From contig JACNFQ010000089.1 of the NCBI GenBank assembly GCA_014384545.1, positions 1 through 64,000 on the forward strand: DNA of 64,000 nt, in the 5' to 3' direction. The DNA comes from a bacterium (GTDB lineage: Bacteria; UBP7; UBA6624). Both the position numbers and the translations under genes were made by a program. Each line of letters begins with the position of its first letter. Position 1 is the stretch's first letter. The notes beneath the pieces were generated by a model. The model saw nothing but the letters and a program-made list of their open reading frames with translations. It was not told where the DNA came from and ran no database searches. Positions 8,316 to 16,497 of this stretch are shown one piece after another.

Positions 8316-9221
8316 TTAGAGGGAGACACTCTCAAGTGTAGAGAGATGAATCTCTACGACATCCCCCGTCTCTTTGGCATACCCCCCAGCTAGGACCACA
8401 GATAGCGGAATCCCTCGCTGCTGACACCACGCACCCACTGAATCGTCCCGTGCCCTCAACCCCTTCTTTGAGAGCGCTAGCCCTCCCAGTTGGTCCTTCA
8501 TAAAGGGATCCGCACCAGCCAGAAAGAGGACAAGGTCGGGACGGGGTTTCTTCTCTAACCACGTCAACGCCTTTCCCAGCGCCTCCAAGTAGGCGCTATC
8601 TTCCATTCCATCCGGTAGACCTATGTCCAAATCGCTGGGGGGTTTCCAAGCAGGGTAGTTGTTCTCTTGGTGGAGAGAGATTGTATGTACACGCTCTTCC
8701 TGGGCAAAGCAGACAGCCGTTCCATTACCCTGATGCACATCTAGGTCCAAGACCGCAGCCGTTGATACAGCGCCTTCGTGGAGGAGTTGTGCAAGGGAAA
8801 TGGCAACATCATTCAAGATACAGAAACCCTCGCCATGGTCGGGGAATGCATGATGAAAACCCCCTCCAATGTGAAATCCCCATCCCTGCTTCAATGCATC
8901 ACGACAAGCAGACAGCGTGCCCGCAGCAGCCCCAAGAACGCCCCTGTAGACCTCTACGGAGCACGGCGCCTCAAACTCCCACACCCCCGCTTCAGGGTTC
9001 TTGAAATACCCCTTGATTCTCTCTAGATAGGTTGCCGAATGGACTCTCTCAACAGCACCCAAAGGGAGCGGTTGGGGATGGGTTATCTCAAGGGAAGGGA
9101 AGACTGTATTGATGTGGTCAACACACCGTTGGTATTTCTCAACGGGGAAGATATGCTCCCCCCAGGGAAAAACTGATTGCTCCGCAAATCGAACCTTGCC
9201 CATCCCCCTATTCTCATTCAC
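8316..9221 (-). CDS. Histone-deacetylase-family hydrolase
   Basis: A 301-residue Zn-dependent deacetylase of the HDAC/AcuC/acetylpolyamine amidohydrolase superfamily. The active-site elements are present: paired histidines in GGGFHHAFPDHGEGFCILND, Zn ligands Asp and His in DLDVHQGNGTA, a third metal Asp in LAGADPF, and the catalytic tyrosine in VVLAGGYA. The substrate in bacteria may be acetyl-lysine or acetyl-polyamine; the sequence does not decide. The GTG at 9221 is used here; the ATG at 9203 is an alternative. Divergent from pstS. Confidence 0.9.
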   Translation of the reverse strand: MNENRGMGKVRFAEQSVFPWGEHIFPVEKYQRCVDHINTVFPSLEITHPQPLPLGAVERVHSATYLERIKGYFKNPEAGVWEFEAPCSVEVYRGVLGAAAGTLSACRDALKQGWGFHIGGGFHHAFPDHGEGFCILNDVAISLAQLLHEGAVSTAAVLDLDVHQGNGTAVCFAQEERVHTISLHQENNYPAWKPPSDLDIGLPDGMEDSAYLEALGKALTWLEKKPRPDLVLFLAGADPFMKDQLGGLALSKKGLRARDDSVGAWCQQRGIPLSVVLAGGYAKETGDVVEIHLSTLESVSL

Positions 9222-9223
9222 AC

Positions 9224-9241
9224 CTGTCTCAACACCGTCTC
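9224..9241 (+). promoter_or_regulatory. Pho-box-like repeat upstream of pstS
   Basis: Two near-identical heptamers, CTGTCTC (9224-9230) and CCGTCTC (9235-9241), are separated by four bases (AACA). This is the 7-4-7 layout of PhoB boxes (consensus near CTGTCAT repeated every 11 bases). The site lies 42 bases before the pstS start, where PhoB would act, and a PhoB homologue is encoded at 15368-16039. The heptamers deviate from the E. coli consensus, so the assignment is an inference. Confidence 0.45.
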
Positions 9242-9282
9242 AATTGAATCAACCACCATTCAAAGGGAATGAAGATACCCCT

Positions 9283-10140
9283 ATGAACAGAAAATTCTCT
9301 ATCAAACTCTTCCTAATGCCCGTCCTTCTTGTCACCTTTGTGACCAGTTGTGCCCGCCCTGTAAACGAAGAGAGTCAGATTCAAGTGACAGGTAGCGATA
9401 CGATGGTCAACCTAGGGCAAGCGTGGGCTGAGGCATACATGTTTGAAAGCCCCGAAACCTTCATTGCGGTCGGGGGGGGAGGCTCTGGGGTCGGTATCGC
9501 CGCCCTCATCAATGGCACAGCAGACTTAGCACACGCCAGCCGCTCCATGAAAGAAAAAGAGAGTGCCAAAGCGGAAGAAAACGGCATTCACCCACAAGAA
9601 CATATTGTGGGGTATGACGGGCTTGCTGTCGTCGTTCATCCCGACAATCCCGTAAACGAACTCACGCTTCTCCAATTGGCCAAGATATTCTCTGGAGAGA
9701 TTACAAACTGGAATGAACTGGGTGGTGAGGATTTGGGCATTGTGCTCCTAAGCCGGGAAGTGAACAGTGGAACCCACGTCTACTTCAAAGATAACGTCTT
9801 GGGTGTAGCAGAAGAGGGAACGGAGTTTTCTGAAAACGCCCTCCTTATGCCCTCCAGCCAATCGATCGCTGATGAGGTTGGCCAAAACACGGGTGCTATC
9901 GGCTACTACGGCATGGGGTACATTAGCCCCCAACAACGACCCGTGGCTGTGGGAACAAGTGAGGGATTTGTTTTGCCCACAGTGGCGAATGTCGTCAATA
10001 AGAGCTACCCCATCGCACGCCCCCTCTTCATCTATACGAATGGCGCCCCCGAAGGGACCATTCGTGCCTATATAGATTGGATTCTTTCCGAGAGTGGTCA
10101 AGCGGTCGTAACGGCTCAAGATTTCGTCCCGATTCTCTAG
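9283..10140 (+). CDS. pstS: Phosphate ABC transporter substrate-binding lipoprotein
   Basis: A 285-residue PstS. I start at ATG 9283 because a lipoprotein signal follows at once (LFLMPVLLVTFVTSC, lipobox VTSC). The phosphate-binding signature is GSDTMVNLGQAWAEAY, followed by GGGSGVGIAALINGTADLAHASR. GYDGLAVVVHPDNPV is the second-lobe strand, and REVNSGTHVYFKDNVLG and QNTGAIGYYGMGYI match PstS lobes. It captures phosphate outside the membrane for PstCAB. A run of eight G occurs in frame at 9472-9479. Confidence 0.95.
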   Translation: MNRKFSIKLFLMPVLLVTFVTSCARPVNEESQIQVTGSDTMVNLGQAWAEAYMFESPETFIAVGGGGSGVGIAALINGTADLAHASRSMKEKESAKAEENGIHPQEHIVGYDGLAVVVHPDNPVNELTLLQLAKIFSGEITNWNELGGEDLGIVLLSREVNSGTHVYFKDNVLGVAEEGTEFSENALLMPSSQSIADEVGQNTGAIGYYGMGYISPQQRPVAVGTSEGFVLPTVANVVNKSYPIARPLFIYTNGAPEGTIRAYIDWILSESGQAVVTAQDFVPIL

Positions 10141-10165
10141 CCACGCCCTAGACTAGACTCCCTCT

Positions 10166-11098
10166 TTGAACCCTTCTGTAAAGCGATCACCTCCCCGGGG
10201 GAAAGGACCAAGGGTCACGCTGCGGGCTACCTATAGAAAGCCGTGGTCAGAGCGTTTGTTAGAAGGAGGTGTACACCTCGCCGCGTGGTTGTGTATCCTC
10301 TTTGTGGTGCTGATTCTCTTCTTCCTTGCTAGAGAGAGTGGGGGGTTGGTCTTTAAAGATGTTTTTCAAGTAGTAGGGAGGTATTGGCGCCCCATAAGCG
10401 AGCCCCCCCAATTTGGGGTTCTACCTCTTCTTGCTGGCTCCCTCTTAGTGACCCTAACAGCGACCGCAATTGCTGTGCCTTTAGGTGTGGGTGCCGCAAT
10501 CTACATTGGCGAGTTTGCCCCTCCTCAAGTAAGAGAGATATTGAAAGTCTCCGTGGAGTTTCTTGCCGCGATACCGAGCGTCGTTATCGGTTTCTTGGGG
10601 ATGATTGTCCTTGCCCCCCTCGTAAAGTCCCTCTTCAACCTGCCCACGGGGCTTACCGCTCTCTCTGCCAGCCTGATGTTGGCTTGGATGGCGATGCCCA
10701 CGATCGTTTCGCTGACCGAAGATGCCCTTAGAAGTGTCCCCGATACGTTGCGCCATGGTGCTTACGCCCTGGGGGCTACACGATGGCAGACGATTAGGCG
10801 CGTCCTCTTACCCGCTGCGAAGCCCGGTATCTTGGCGGCAACGATGTTAGGTGTAGGACGGGTCATTGGTGAGACGATGGCTGTCTTGATGATTAGTGGC
10901 AATGCTGCACGCATACCTCACTCGGTGCTAGAGCCGATTCGCACACTCACAGCGACCATCGCCGCCGAAATGGGGGAAACCGTTCAAGGAAGCGACCATT
11001 ACCAAGCTCTCTTCTCCTTGGGGCTTGTGCTCTTTGGCATCACTCTCGTTGTAAACACCATTGCCGACCGCCTTGTGCATCGGGGAGAGACATCTTGA
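10166..11098 (+). CDS. pstC: Phosphate ABC transporter permease PstC
   Basis: A 310-residue permease with six hydrophobic spans. The binding-protein-dependent transport (EAA) loop is YALGATRWQTIRRVLLPAAKPG (about 199-220). The segment GVGAAIYIGEFAPPQVREILK and the conserved AAIPSVVIGFLGM motif of PstC/PstA are present. It forms the phosphate channel together with PstA. Starts at TTG 10166, 25 bases after pstS, and overlaps pstA by four bases (TTGA). Confidence 0.93.
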   Translation: MNPSVKRSPPRGKGPRVTLRATYRKPWSERLLEGGVHLAAWLCILFVVLILFFLARESGGLVFKDVFQVVGRYWRPISEPPQFGVLPLLAGSLLVTLTATAIAVPLGVGAAIYIGEFAPPQVREILKVSVEFLAAIPSVVIGFLGMIVLAPLVKSLFNLPTGLTALSASLMLAWMAMPTIVSLTEDALRSVPDTLRHGAYALGATRWQTIRRVLLPAAKPGILAATMLGVGRVIGETMAVLMISGNAARIPHSVLEPIRTLTATIAAEMGETVQGSDHYQALFSLGLVLFGITLVVNTIADRLVHRGETS

Positions 11099-11949
11099 GA
11101 AGGCAAGACCCCCTTGCACAAGAACGGCGCGCTCGCTTGGGGTTGCTCCTTGTAACGATTCTTGTTATCGTTCCTGTCGCACTTATTGTGGGCACTGTGA
11201 TTGTGAAAGGAATCGGTGCTGTAGATTGGGAATTCCTCTCTACAGCCCCACGCAATGGACTTCGAGAAGGGGGCATTCTCCCAGCGATCGTGGGCACCCT
11301 AGTCTTGGTTGCGGGTGCCGTGTTATGGAGCGTTCCTTTTGGTGTTGCGACGGCGATCTATTTGGTGGAGTATGCACCCCGTAGCCAGATTGCCCGTTGG
11401 GTTCGCCTTGCGATCCTTAACTTAGCCGGAATTCCTAGTGTGGTCTATGGTCTATTTGGGTTGGGTATCTTCGTCATTGGGCTTAAGTTAGGCGTAAGCA
11501 TCTTGGCGGGCACCTTAACTCTAGCTCTGATGAACCTTCCTGTGATTGTGACAAGCACAGCGGAATCCCTCAAAGCCGTTCCGGACCGGTTCCGGGTAGC
11601 AAGTTTGGCGTTGGGTGCAAGTCGTTGGCAAACGGTTCGCCACATCGTTCTTCCCAACTCTCTCCAGGGCATCCTGACGGGTATCATTCTTGAAACAAGC
11701 CGTGCTGCTGGTGAAACCGCCCCTATTCTCTTTACCGTTGCCGCTTTCTATCTTCCCCGATTGCCCCGCACTATCTACGACCAAGTCATGGCTTTGCCGA
11801 TGCACCTTTATGCCATTAGCACCCAAGTGCCCAATATTGGGATGGATGTTCGGTATGGGGTCGCTCTTGTCCTGTTGGGGCTCGTTTTGGGGGTGAATGC
11901 GATTGCGATTGCTGTCCGTTCTCGCATGAGGAGGAATCGCATATGGTAA
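11095..11949 (+). CDS. pstA: Phosphate ABC transporter permease PstA
   Basis: A 284-residue permease, partner of PstC. Diagnostic segments are GVATAIYLVEYAP (about 82-94), LAGIPSVVYGLFGLGIFVIG, and the EAA loop LALGASRWQTVRHIVLPNSL (about 171-190), which contacts the ATPase subunits. ETSRAAGETAPILFT is typical of PstA. It starts at TTG in a TTGA overlap with pstC and overlaps pstB1 by seven bases, so pstC-pstA-pstB1 are likely translationally coupled. Confidence 0.93.
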   Translation: MRRQDPLAQERRARLGLLLVTILVIVPVALIVGTVIVKGIGAVDWEFLSTAPRNGLREGGILPAIVGTLVLVAGAVLWSVPFGVATAIYLVEYAPRSQIARWVRLAILNLAGIPSVVYGLFGLGIFVIGLKLGVSILAGTLTLALMNLPVIVTSTAESLKAVPDRFRVASLALGASRWQTVRHIVLPNSLQGILTGIILETSRAAGETAPILFTVAAFYLPRLPRTIYDQVMALPMHLYAISTQVPNIGMDVRYGVALVLLGLVLGVNAIAIAVRSRMRRNRIW

Positions 11950-12707
11950 TGCCCACCACAGATGCACTTTCCATCCAAAACCTCTCTGTCAACTTTGGGA
12001 ATAAGACGGCACTTAGAGATATCTCTTTAGATATCCACAAAGGAGAACTTTTAGGCATCATTGGTCCAACAACCTCTGGAAAAACGACTTTCTTGACGGT
12101 GCTAAACCGGATGATTGACACGTTGCCCGATGCGAAAGTCCGTGGGCGTATTCGCATGGGAGACTTGAATCTGTTGGCTACGCAACAGGTTCAGTCTGTT
12201 CGGCGTCGTGTAGGGATGATCTTTGCTCTTCCCGTTGCCCTCCCCTTGACGATTCGAGGGAATGTGGAGTATGGACCTCGCCGTTCAGGGGTTCGAGATC
12301 CAGGCATCCTGGATGTTCTCGTTGAAGATAGCCTCAAAGCAGCGGGTCTTTGGGAAGAGGTAGAGACCCGCTTGGACAGCCCTGCCCTCAAGCTCTCTGG
12401 CGGGCAACAACAACGGCTCTGTATCGCTCGTGCCCTTGCCCTCAAGCCCGAAGTTCTCCTTTTGGATGAACCTTGCTCGGGGCTAGACCCCCTCTCAACA
12501 GCTCGTGTGGAAGACACATTGATTGCCCTTCGGGGAGATGTCACCATTGTCCTCGTTACGAACAACCCCTACCAAGCTTCTCGTGTCGCTGATAGAACGG
12601 CCTTTTTCTTGGGTGGCGAACTCGTTGAGTTGAACGATACCAAAGCTCTCTTTACGCTTCCGAAAGATGAGCGGACTCAAGCGTATATTGAGGGGAAGTT
12701 CGGGTAA
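11943..12707 (+). CDS. pstB: Phosphate ABC transporter ATPase 1 (non-canonical Q and H loops)
   Basis: A 254-residue ATPase with Walker A at 41-48 (GPTTSGKT), a perfect signature LSGGQQQRLCIARAL (151-165) and Walker B with catalytic Glu176 (VLLLDEPCSGLDP). Two other catalytic elements are missing. The Q-loop Gln is Ala95 (GMIFALPVALP where PstB normally has FQKPNPFP), and the switch histidine is Asn207 (VTNNPYQA for VTHNMQQA). The next gene encodes a second PstB with the reciprocal defect, so the two probably form one heterodimeric motor. Adjacent to pstB2 through a one-base overlap (TAATG). Confidence 0.92.
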   Translation: MVMPTTDALSIQNLSVNFGNKTALRDISLDIHKGELLGIIGPTTSGKTTFLTVLNRMIDTLPDAKVRGRIRMGDLNLLATQQVQSVRRRVGMIFALPVALPLTIRGNVEYGPRRSGVRDPGILDVLVEDSLKAAGLWEEVETRLDSPALKLSGGQQQRLCIARALALKPEVLLLDEPCSGLDPLSTARVEDTLIALRGDVTIVLVTNNPYQASRVADRTAFFLGGELVELNDTKALFTLPKDERTQAYIEGKFG

Positions 12708-13465
12708 TGGAACCGATTGTTCAAGCCCGAGATTTTTCGTTGTGGTATGGGGATTTTCAAGCACTTATTGATGTCAACCTCTCCGTGCCTCCCCAGCGAG
12801 TAACCGCCATTATCGGTCCTTCTGGATGTGGCAAGAGCACCTTTCTCCGCTCCGTCAATCGCCTCAACGATGCGATACCTGGAGTTACCACCTCGGGCTC
12901 GTTGTCTGTAGGTAAGACGAAGATCTACGAGCCCTCGACCGAGATTGTGGGTCTCAGAAGAGAGGTAGGAATCGTCTTCCAACGCCCCAACCCTTTTCCT
13001 CTCTCTGTTTACGACAATGTCGCGTTTGGTCTCCAAACAGGTGCGGATGTACCTGACAGAGATGAGACCTCTCAACGGGTGGTAGATGCACTAGAAGAGG
13101 TCGGTTTGATGGAGGACCTAGGTGGAGACTTAGAGAAGAAGGGGACCTCTCTTTCGTTGGAGCAACAACAACGTCTCTGTATTGCCCGATGTCTCCCCAC
13201 CCAACCGGAAGTCCTCTTGATGGACGAACCCTGTTCCGCTCTAGACCCCGAAGATACCGAGAGGGTTGAACGTCTTATCCGCAAACTGAAGAAGACCGTT
13301 ACCGTTGTGATTGTGACCCACAATCTCCAACAGGCAGGACGCATTTCCGACATCTGCTCCCTTTTCCACTTGGGACGCGTCGTTGAAACATCTAAGACAA
13401 GAGAGATTTTTCACAATCCACAAGAGAAACTTACACGAGATTTTATTACAGGAAGATATGGTTAG
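12707..13465 (+). CDS. pstB: Phosphate ABC transporter ATPase 2 (degenerate signature)
   Basis: A 252-residue ATPase with intact Walker A (GPSGCGKST, 37-45), Q-loop Gln92 (GIVFQRPNPFP), Walker B with Glu174 (LLMDEPCSALDP) and switch His205 (VTHNLQQA). Its ABC signature is LSLEQQQRLCIAR (149-161): both glycines of LSGGQ are replaced by Leu151 and Glu152. In an ABC dimer the signature of one subunit completes the ATP site of the other. This subunit's nucleotide site plus the PstB1 signature therefore make one canonical site, while the other site is degenerate. Confidence 0.92.
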   Translation: MEPIVQARDFSLWYGDFQALIDVNLSVPPQRVTAIIGPSGCGKSTFLRSVNRLNDAIPGVTTSGSLSVGKTKIYEPSTEIVGLRREVGIVFQRPNPFPLSVYDNVAFGLQTGADVPDRDETSQRVVDALEEVGLMEDLGGDLEKKGTSLSLEQQQRLCIARCLPTQPEVLLMDEPCSALDPEDTERVERLIRKLKKTVTVVIVTHNLQQAGRISDICSLFHLGRVVETSKTREIFHNPQEKLTRDFITGRYG

Positions 13466-13473
13466 GAGGAACG

Positions 13474-14124
13474 ATGAGTAAGAGACTAACACGCGTGATT
13501 ACACGCATCAAGGAGAAGACCCTTTCTTATGGTCGGATGTCCCAAGAAGCAATGGAGAAAGCACTCCTTGCCCTATTGGATGGAGATCCATTAGCCTATG
13601 AGACGATTCGCCAAGATGAGGTAGAACTTGATGCGATTGAGGTAGAGATTGAAGAATCTATCTTGGGTGCGATTGCCCTCCATCAACCCGTTGCCGATGA
13701 TCTGCGCCTCCTTGCCGCTCTCCTCAAGATTACGAACGACCTTGAGAGGATTGGTGATTATGCGGTCAAGGTTGCTAAACGTGCCCAGTCCATCGACCCC
13801 CTCCTTCTAGCAACGATTCGACCCCACTTTGAAGAGTTGGGCGACCGGAGTATCCAGATGCTCAAGGACGCTCTCCTCGCTCTATCGGCGGGAGATGGTG
13901 CATTAGCCCAGAGAGTTCGCGATGCCGACGACGAAGTTGATGACCTGAATAAGGACATTATCCAGAATCTATTGGAAGCGGGGGACGAGGATGTGTCCAG
14001 TGTCGTCTATCTCATCTCGGTCTCTCGCCGCTTTGAGCGTGCCGCCGATCACGCCACCAATATCGCTGAAGATGTGCTCTATTGGTTAGAAGGCCGCATC
14101 ATGCGTCACGGCGAGAGTTCCTAG
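13474..14124 (+). CDS. phoU: Phosphate transport regulator PhoU
   Basis: A 216-residue all-helical PhoU with two related three-helix halves. Signature acidic metal-binding helices are seen in DEVELDAIEVEIEESI (first half) and RDADDEVDDLNKDI (second half), with LLKITNDLERIGDYAVKVA and SVSRRFERAADHATNIAEDV as the matching repeats. PhoU links Pst activity to PhoR signalling and normally keeps the Pho regulon off in phosphate excess. A strong AGGAGG ribosome-binding site precedes the ATG. The stop overlaps the convergent phoR stop by four bases. Confidence 0.95.
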   Translation: MSKRLTRVITRIKEKTLSYGRMSQEAMEKALLALLDGDPLAYETIRQDEVELDAIEVEIEESILGAIALHQPVADDLRLLAALLKITNDLERIGDYAVKVAKRAQSIDPLLLATIRPHFEELGDRSIQMLKDALLALSAGDGALAQRVRDADDEVDDLNKDIIQNLLEAGDEDVSSVVYLISVSRRFERAADHATNIAEDVLYWLEGRIMRHGESS

Positions 14125-15371
14125 TCTGTTGGCGGGTTTGAAAGGGGGAGAGAAACGACGACTCTAAGCCCCCTTCCCTCCCTTGAAAGAAGACTTAGTT
14201 CCCCTCCCGCCCGTTCTATCAAGCGATGAGCGATCGCTAATCCCATACCTGAACCGCTCCCCCTTTCTGTTCCCACTCTTTCAAAGGGGCGTTTCACTCT
14301 CTCCCTGTCGGCAAGTGGAATCCCGGGACCATTATCAATGACCTCAAACCCAACCTTTCCTCCCACCAGCTTTACCCACCTTTCGCCTGATTCCACATGG
14401 TGGAGCAACCCGTTCATGACAAGTGCCTGAAGAACGACTTCCATTGCTCGCTCCTCTATGGCGAATATGGGTGTGTCCTCAATCCCTCCCTCAATGAGGG
14501 AGATTCCCTCCTGATCCGCAAGAGCTTGGCAGCGTGGAAGAACATCTGCCCACACCTCTCCCAAAGAGGATTCCCCCTCTCCTAAGCTCACTCGAAGCCT
14601 ATTTTCAACGAGCTCTGTGAGTCGGATAATCTCATCTTCAGCAACACGCTTGAGGGGAGCTTCCTCCCCCGGATTCCACGCCTCCAACGCCCCCTTTATC
14701 ACAGCCAAGGGGGTCTTCATTTCATGGGTGGCGGCGATGCGGAATGCTTCTTCTCCCTCTTCTCTTTCCTTTCTATCCGTGATATCCCGCACGACCAAGA
14801 GGCTCTTGGCTCCTTTCGTTCTCGTTGTATAGGCTTGAATCCAAATCCCTTTTCTACCCAGTCGGAGTCTCTGGCGCTCTTCTTTCCCCCCCAAGACCAT
14901 TTCCACCAAACGACGGTCGGGGAGTGCTCCTACCGATTCCACACTCTCTGCCAACCCCAACATTTCTTGTGCTGAACCGTTTAGATAGAGAGCCCTTTCA
15001 CCTTCAAAGATAAGGACGCCTTCGTCCAAACCACCCAACGCTGCCTCCATCAATCCTCTCGTGGCCTTGACCTCCCCTTTGGCTCGCCCTTCCCCCCGTC
15101 GAGCCCTTTGGAGGGCGTGGGCGATGCGGTCAAAGGGAGGTCCCAGCCTCATAGGGGGTGGGGCAGGAGGAATATCTACCATCTTTGATAGAGCTTCCAA
15201 GGGCTTTGTTACACCTTCCCTAAGTCCCCTCACAGTGCACCACCACAAGAGAACAGAGGTGCTTACAGCTCCCCACCACGGGGGGTTTTCTCTCCCTAAG
15301 TAGAGAATCCCTATTGGTACTAGAAAGATGAAGGCGAGCCCCCATTCCCATCGTGCGTAGCGTCTCTTCAT
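14121..15371 (-). CDS. phoR: Sensor histidine kinase PhoR-like
   Basis: A 416-residue membrane kinase with two hydrophobic spans at the N-terminus (about 9-50), a PAS-like region (about 105-195; EGVLIFEGERALYLNGSA) and a dimerisation/phosphoacceptor helix AATHEMKTPLAVIKG with the His. The ATP-binding boxes are VMNGLLHHV (N), DNGPGIP (G1) and GSGMGLAIAHRL (G2). There is almost no periplasmic loop, as in PhoR, which senses Pst/PhoU rather than an external ligand. It overlaps phoB by four bases and converges on phoU. Confidence 0.9.
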   Translation of the reverse strand: MKRRYARWEWGLAFIFLVPIGILYLGRENPPWWGAVSTSVLLWWCTVRGLREGVTKPLEALSKMVDIPPAPPPMRLGPPFDRIAHALQRARRGEGRAKGEVKATRGLMEAALGGLDEGVLIFEGERALYLNGSAQEMLGLAESVESVGALPDRRLVEMVLGGKEERQRLRLGRKGIWIQAYTTRTKGAKSLLVVRDITDRKEREEGEEAFRIAATHEMKTPLAVIKGALEAWNPGEEAPLKRVAEDEIIRLTELVENRLRVSLGEGESSLGEVWADVLPRCQALADQEGISLIEGGIEDTPIFAIEERAMEVVLQALVMNGLLHHVESGERWVKLVGGKVGFEVIDNGPGIPLADRERVKRPFERVGTERGSGSGMGLAIAHRLIERAGGELSLLSREGRGLRVVVSLPLSNPPTD

Positions 15372-16039
15372 TTCTCCATCAAGGCGAGCCTATATCCATA
15401 CCCTGGAACGGTCTCCAATAGGGCACTTGCCGCTCCCAGTCTCTTTCTGAGTCGGCTCATATGTTGATCCACCGCACGAGTCGCCGCCGTTTCTTTCCAC
15501 CCCAAAGCTCGGAGTAAATCGTCTCGATGGACTGCATGGGGAGCGCGCATCGCCAAAGTTCCCAATAGTGAAAGCTGGTCACCTGTAAGTTGGATCGGGA
15601 TTCCCCCCAGAGAGACTTCCCTCTTCCCCAAATCAATCTCTAACTCTCCGCACTGAACGATTCCACCTCTTTTCTTGTTTCGGCGCGTCAAGATGGCGTT
15701 GATGCGTAGAACGAGCTCTTTTCCACTGAAGGGTTTCACCATGTAATCATCACATCCCGCCAAGAAACCCTCTACTCTTTGCGCCTCCTCTCCCAGGGCG
15801 GAGAGGATAATCACGGGCAAACTATACCCTTGGCTTCTGAGCAAGGCTAGTGCCTCTTTCCCCCCCATTCCCGGAAGCATTAGGTCTAGAATCAGCAGGT
15901 CAACCCCCCCTCTTCTTATTCTCTTCAGCCCCTCTTCTGCCGTCCTCGCCTCATCCAGAGCATACCCCTCTTTCATCAGGATGTGGCGTAGAACAAGTCT
16001 TAGGTTCGCATCGTCTTCAACCAGAAGGAGTTGTATCAC
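15368..16039 (-). CDS. phoB: Response regulator PhoB-like
   Basis: A 223-residue OmpR/PhoB-family regulator. The receiver domain has the acidic pair in LLVEDDANLR, the phosphoacceptor Asp in LLILDLMLPGMGG, the switch Ser in VIILSALGEE and the Lys in YMVKPFSGKEL. The winged-helix domain ends with TRAVDQHMSRLRKRLG and VPGYGYRLAL, the DNA-recognition helix and wing. It lies directly before phoR and 14 bases after the DUF302 gene on the same strand, so all three may share a transcript. It is the natural candidate for binding the repeat at 9224-9241. Confidence 0.93.
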   Translation of the reverse strand: MIQLLLVEDDANLRLVLRHILMKEGYALDEARTAEEGLKRIRRGGVDLLILDLMLPGMGGKEALALLRSQGYSLPVIILSALGEEAQRVEGFLAGCDDYMVKPFSGKELVLRINAILTRRNKKRGGIVQCGELEIDLGKREVSLGGIPIQLTGDQLSLLGTLAMRAPHAVHRDDLLRALGWKETAATRAVDQHMSRLRKRLGAASALLETVPGYGYRLALMEK

Positions 16040-16053
16040 GTCACTTCTTTCTC

Positions 16054-16449
16054 TTAGGAAACTGCTGCGAGTGCTTTCTTGAATGCCGCAGCTGCTGTTG
16101 CCATCTCTTCACAGATGCTTACCCCTTTTTCTCCCAAGAGAGGAAGGAGGGCTACTGGATCAATGACGCCAATACGAACCCTCCCTGAAGGGAGTTCCCG
16201 AGCCAATGCGCCACAGGGAAGGAATAGACCGATGTCTGGCACCGATGTCGTCGCCTTGTGAGCAAGGGCGGGGTTGCAGACCCCCAAGAGGCGGTATCCT
16301 TCAATCTCCTCCCCTATCTTCTCTTTGAGGAGCGTACGGACATCAATGTCCACTAGGGTACCAAACCCCTCCGCCTTCATCGCAACGATAAACCTATCCA
16401 CGACATCGTCCATTGGACCATCCACTTCCACAAAAAAACCGTATTCCAT
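16054..16449 (-). CDS. DUF302 domain protein
   Basis: A 131-residue protein with the DUF302 fold. MDDVVDRFIVAMKAEGFGTLVDIDVRTLLKEK (about 13-44), then YRLLGVCNPALAHKA and IGLFLPCGALARELPSGRVRIG, closely follow the family pattern, including the two cysteines in the C-N-P and L-P-C segments. Members bind small ligands or metals; the biochemical role is poorly known. It precedes phoB by 14 bases on the same strand, which hints at co-expression with the phosphate regulators. No signal peptide. Confidence 0.85.
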   Translation of the reverse strand: MEYGFFVEVDGPMDDVVDRFIVAMKAEGFGTLVDIDVRTLLKEKIGEEIEGYRLLGVCNPALAHKATTSVPDIGLFLPCGALARELPSGRVRIGVIDPVALLPLLGEKGVSICEEMATAAAAFKKALAAVS

Positions 16450-16497
16450 AAGGACATCCTAGAACTCTTTGGGTGTTCTGAATATGATATCTTCTCA

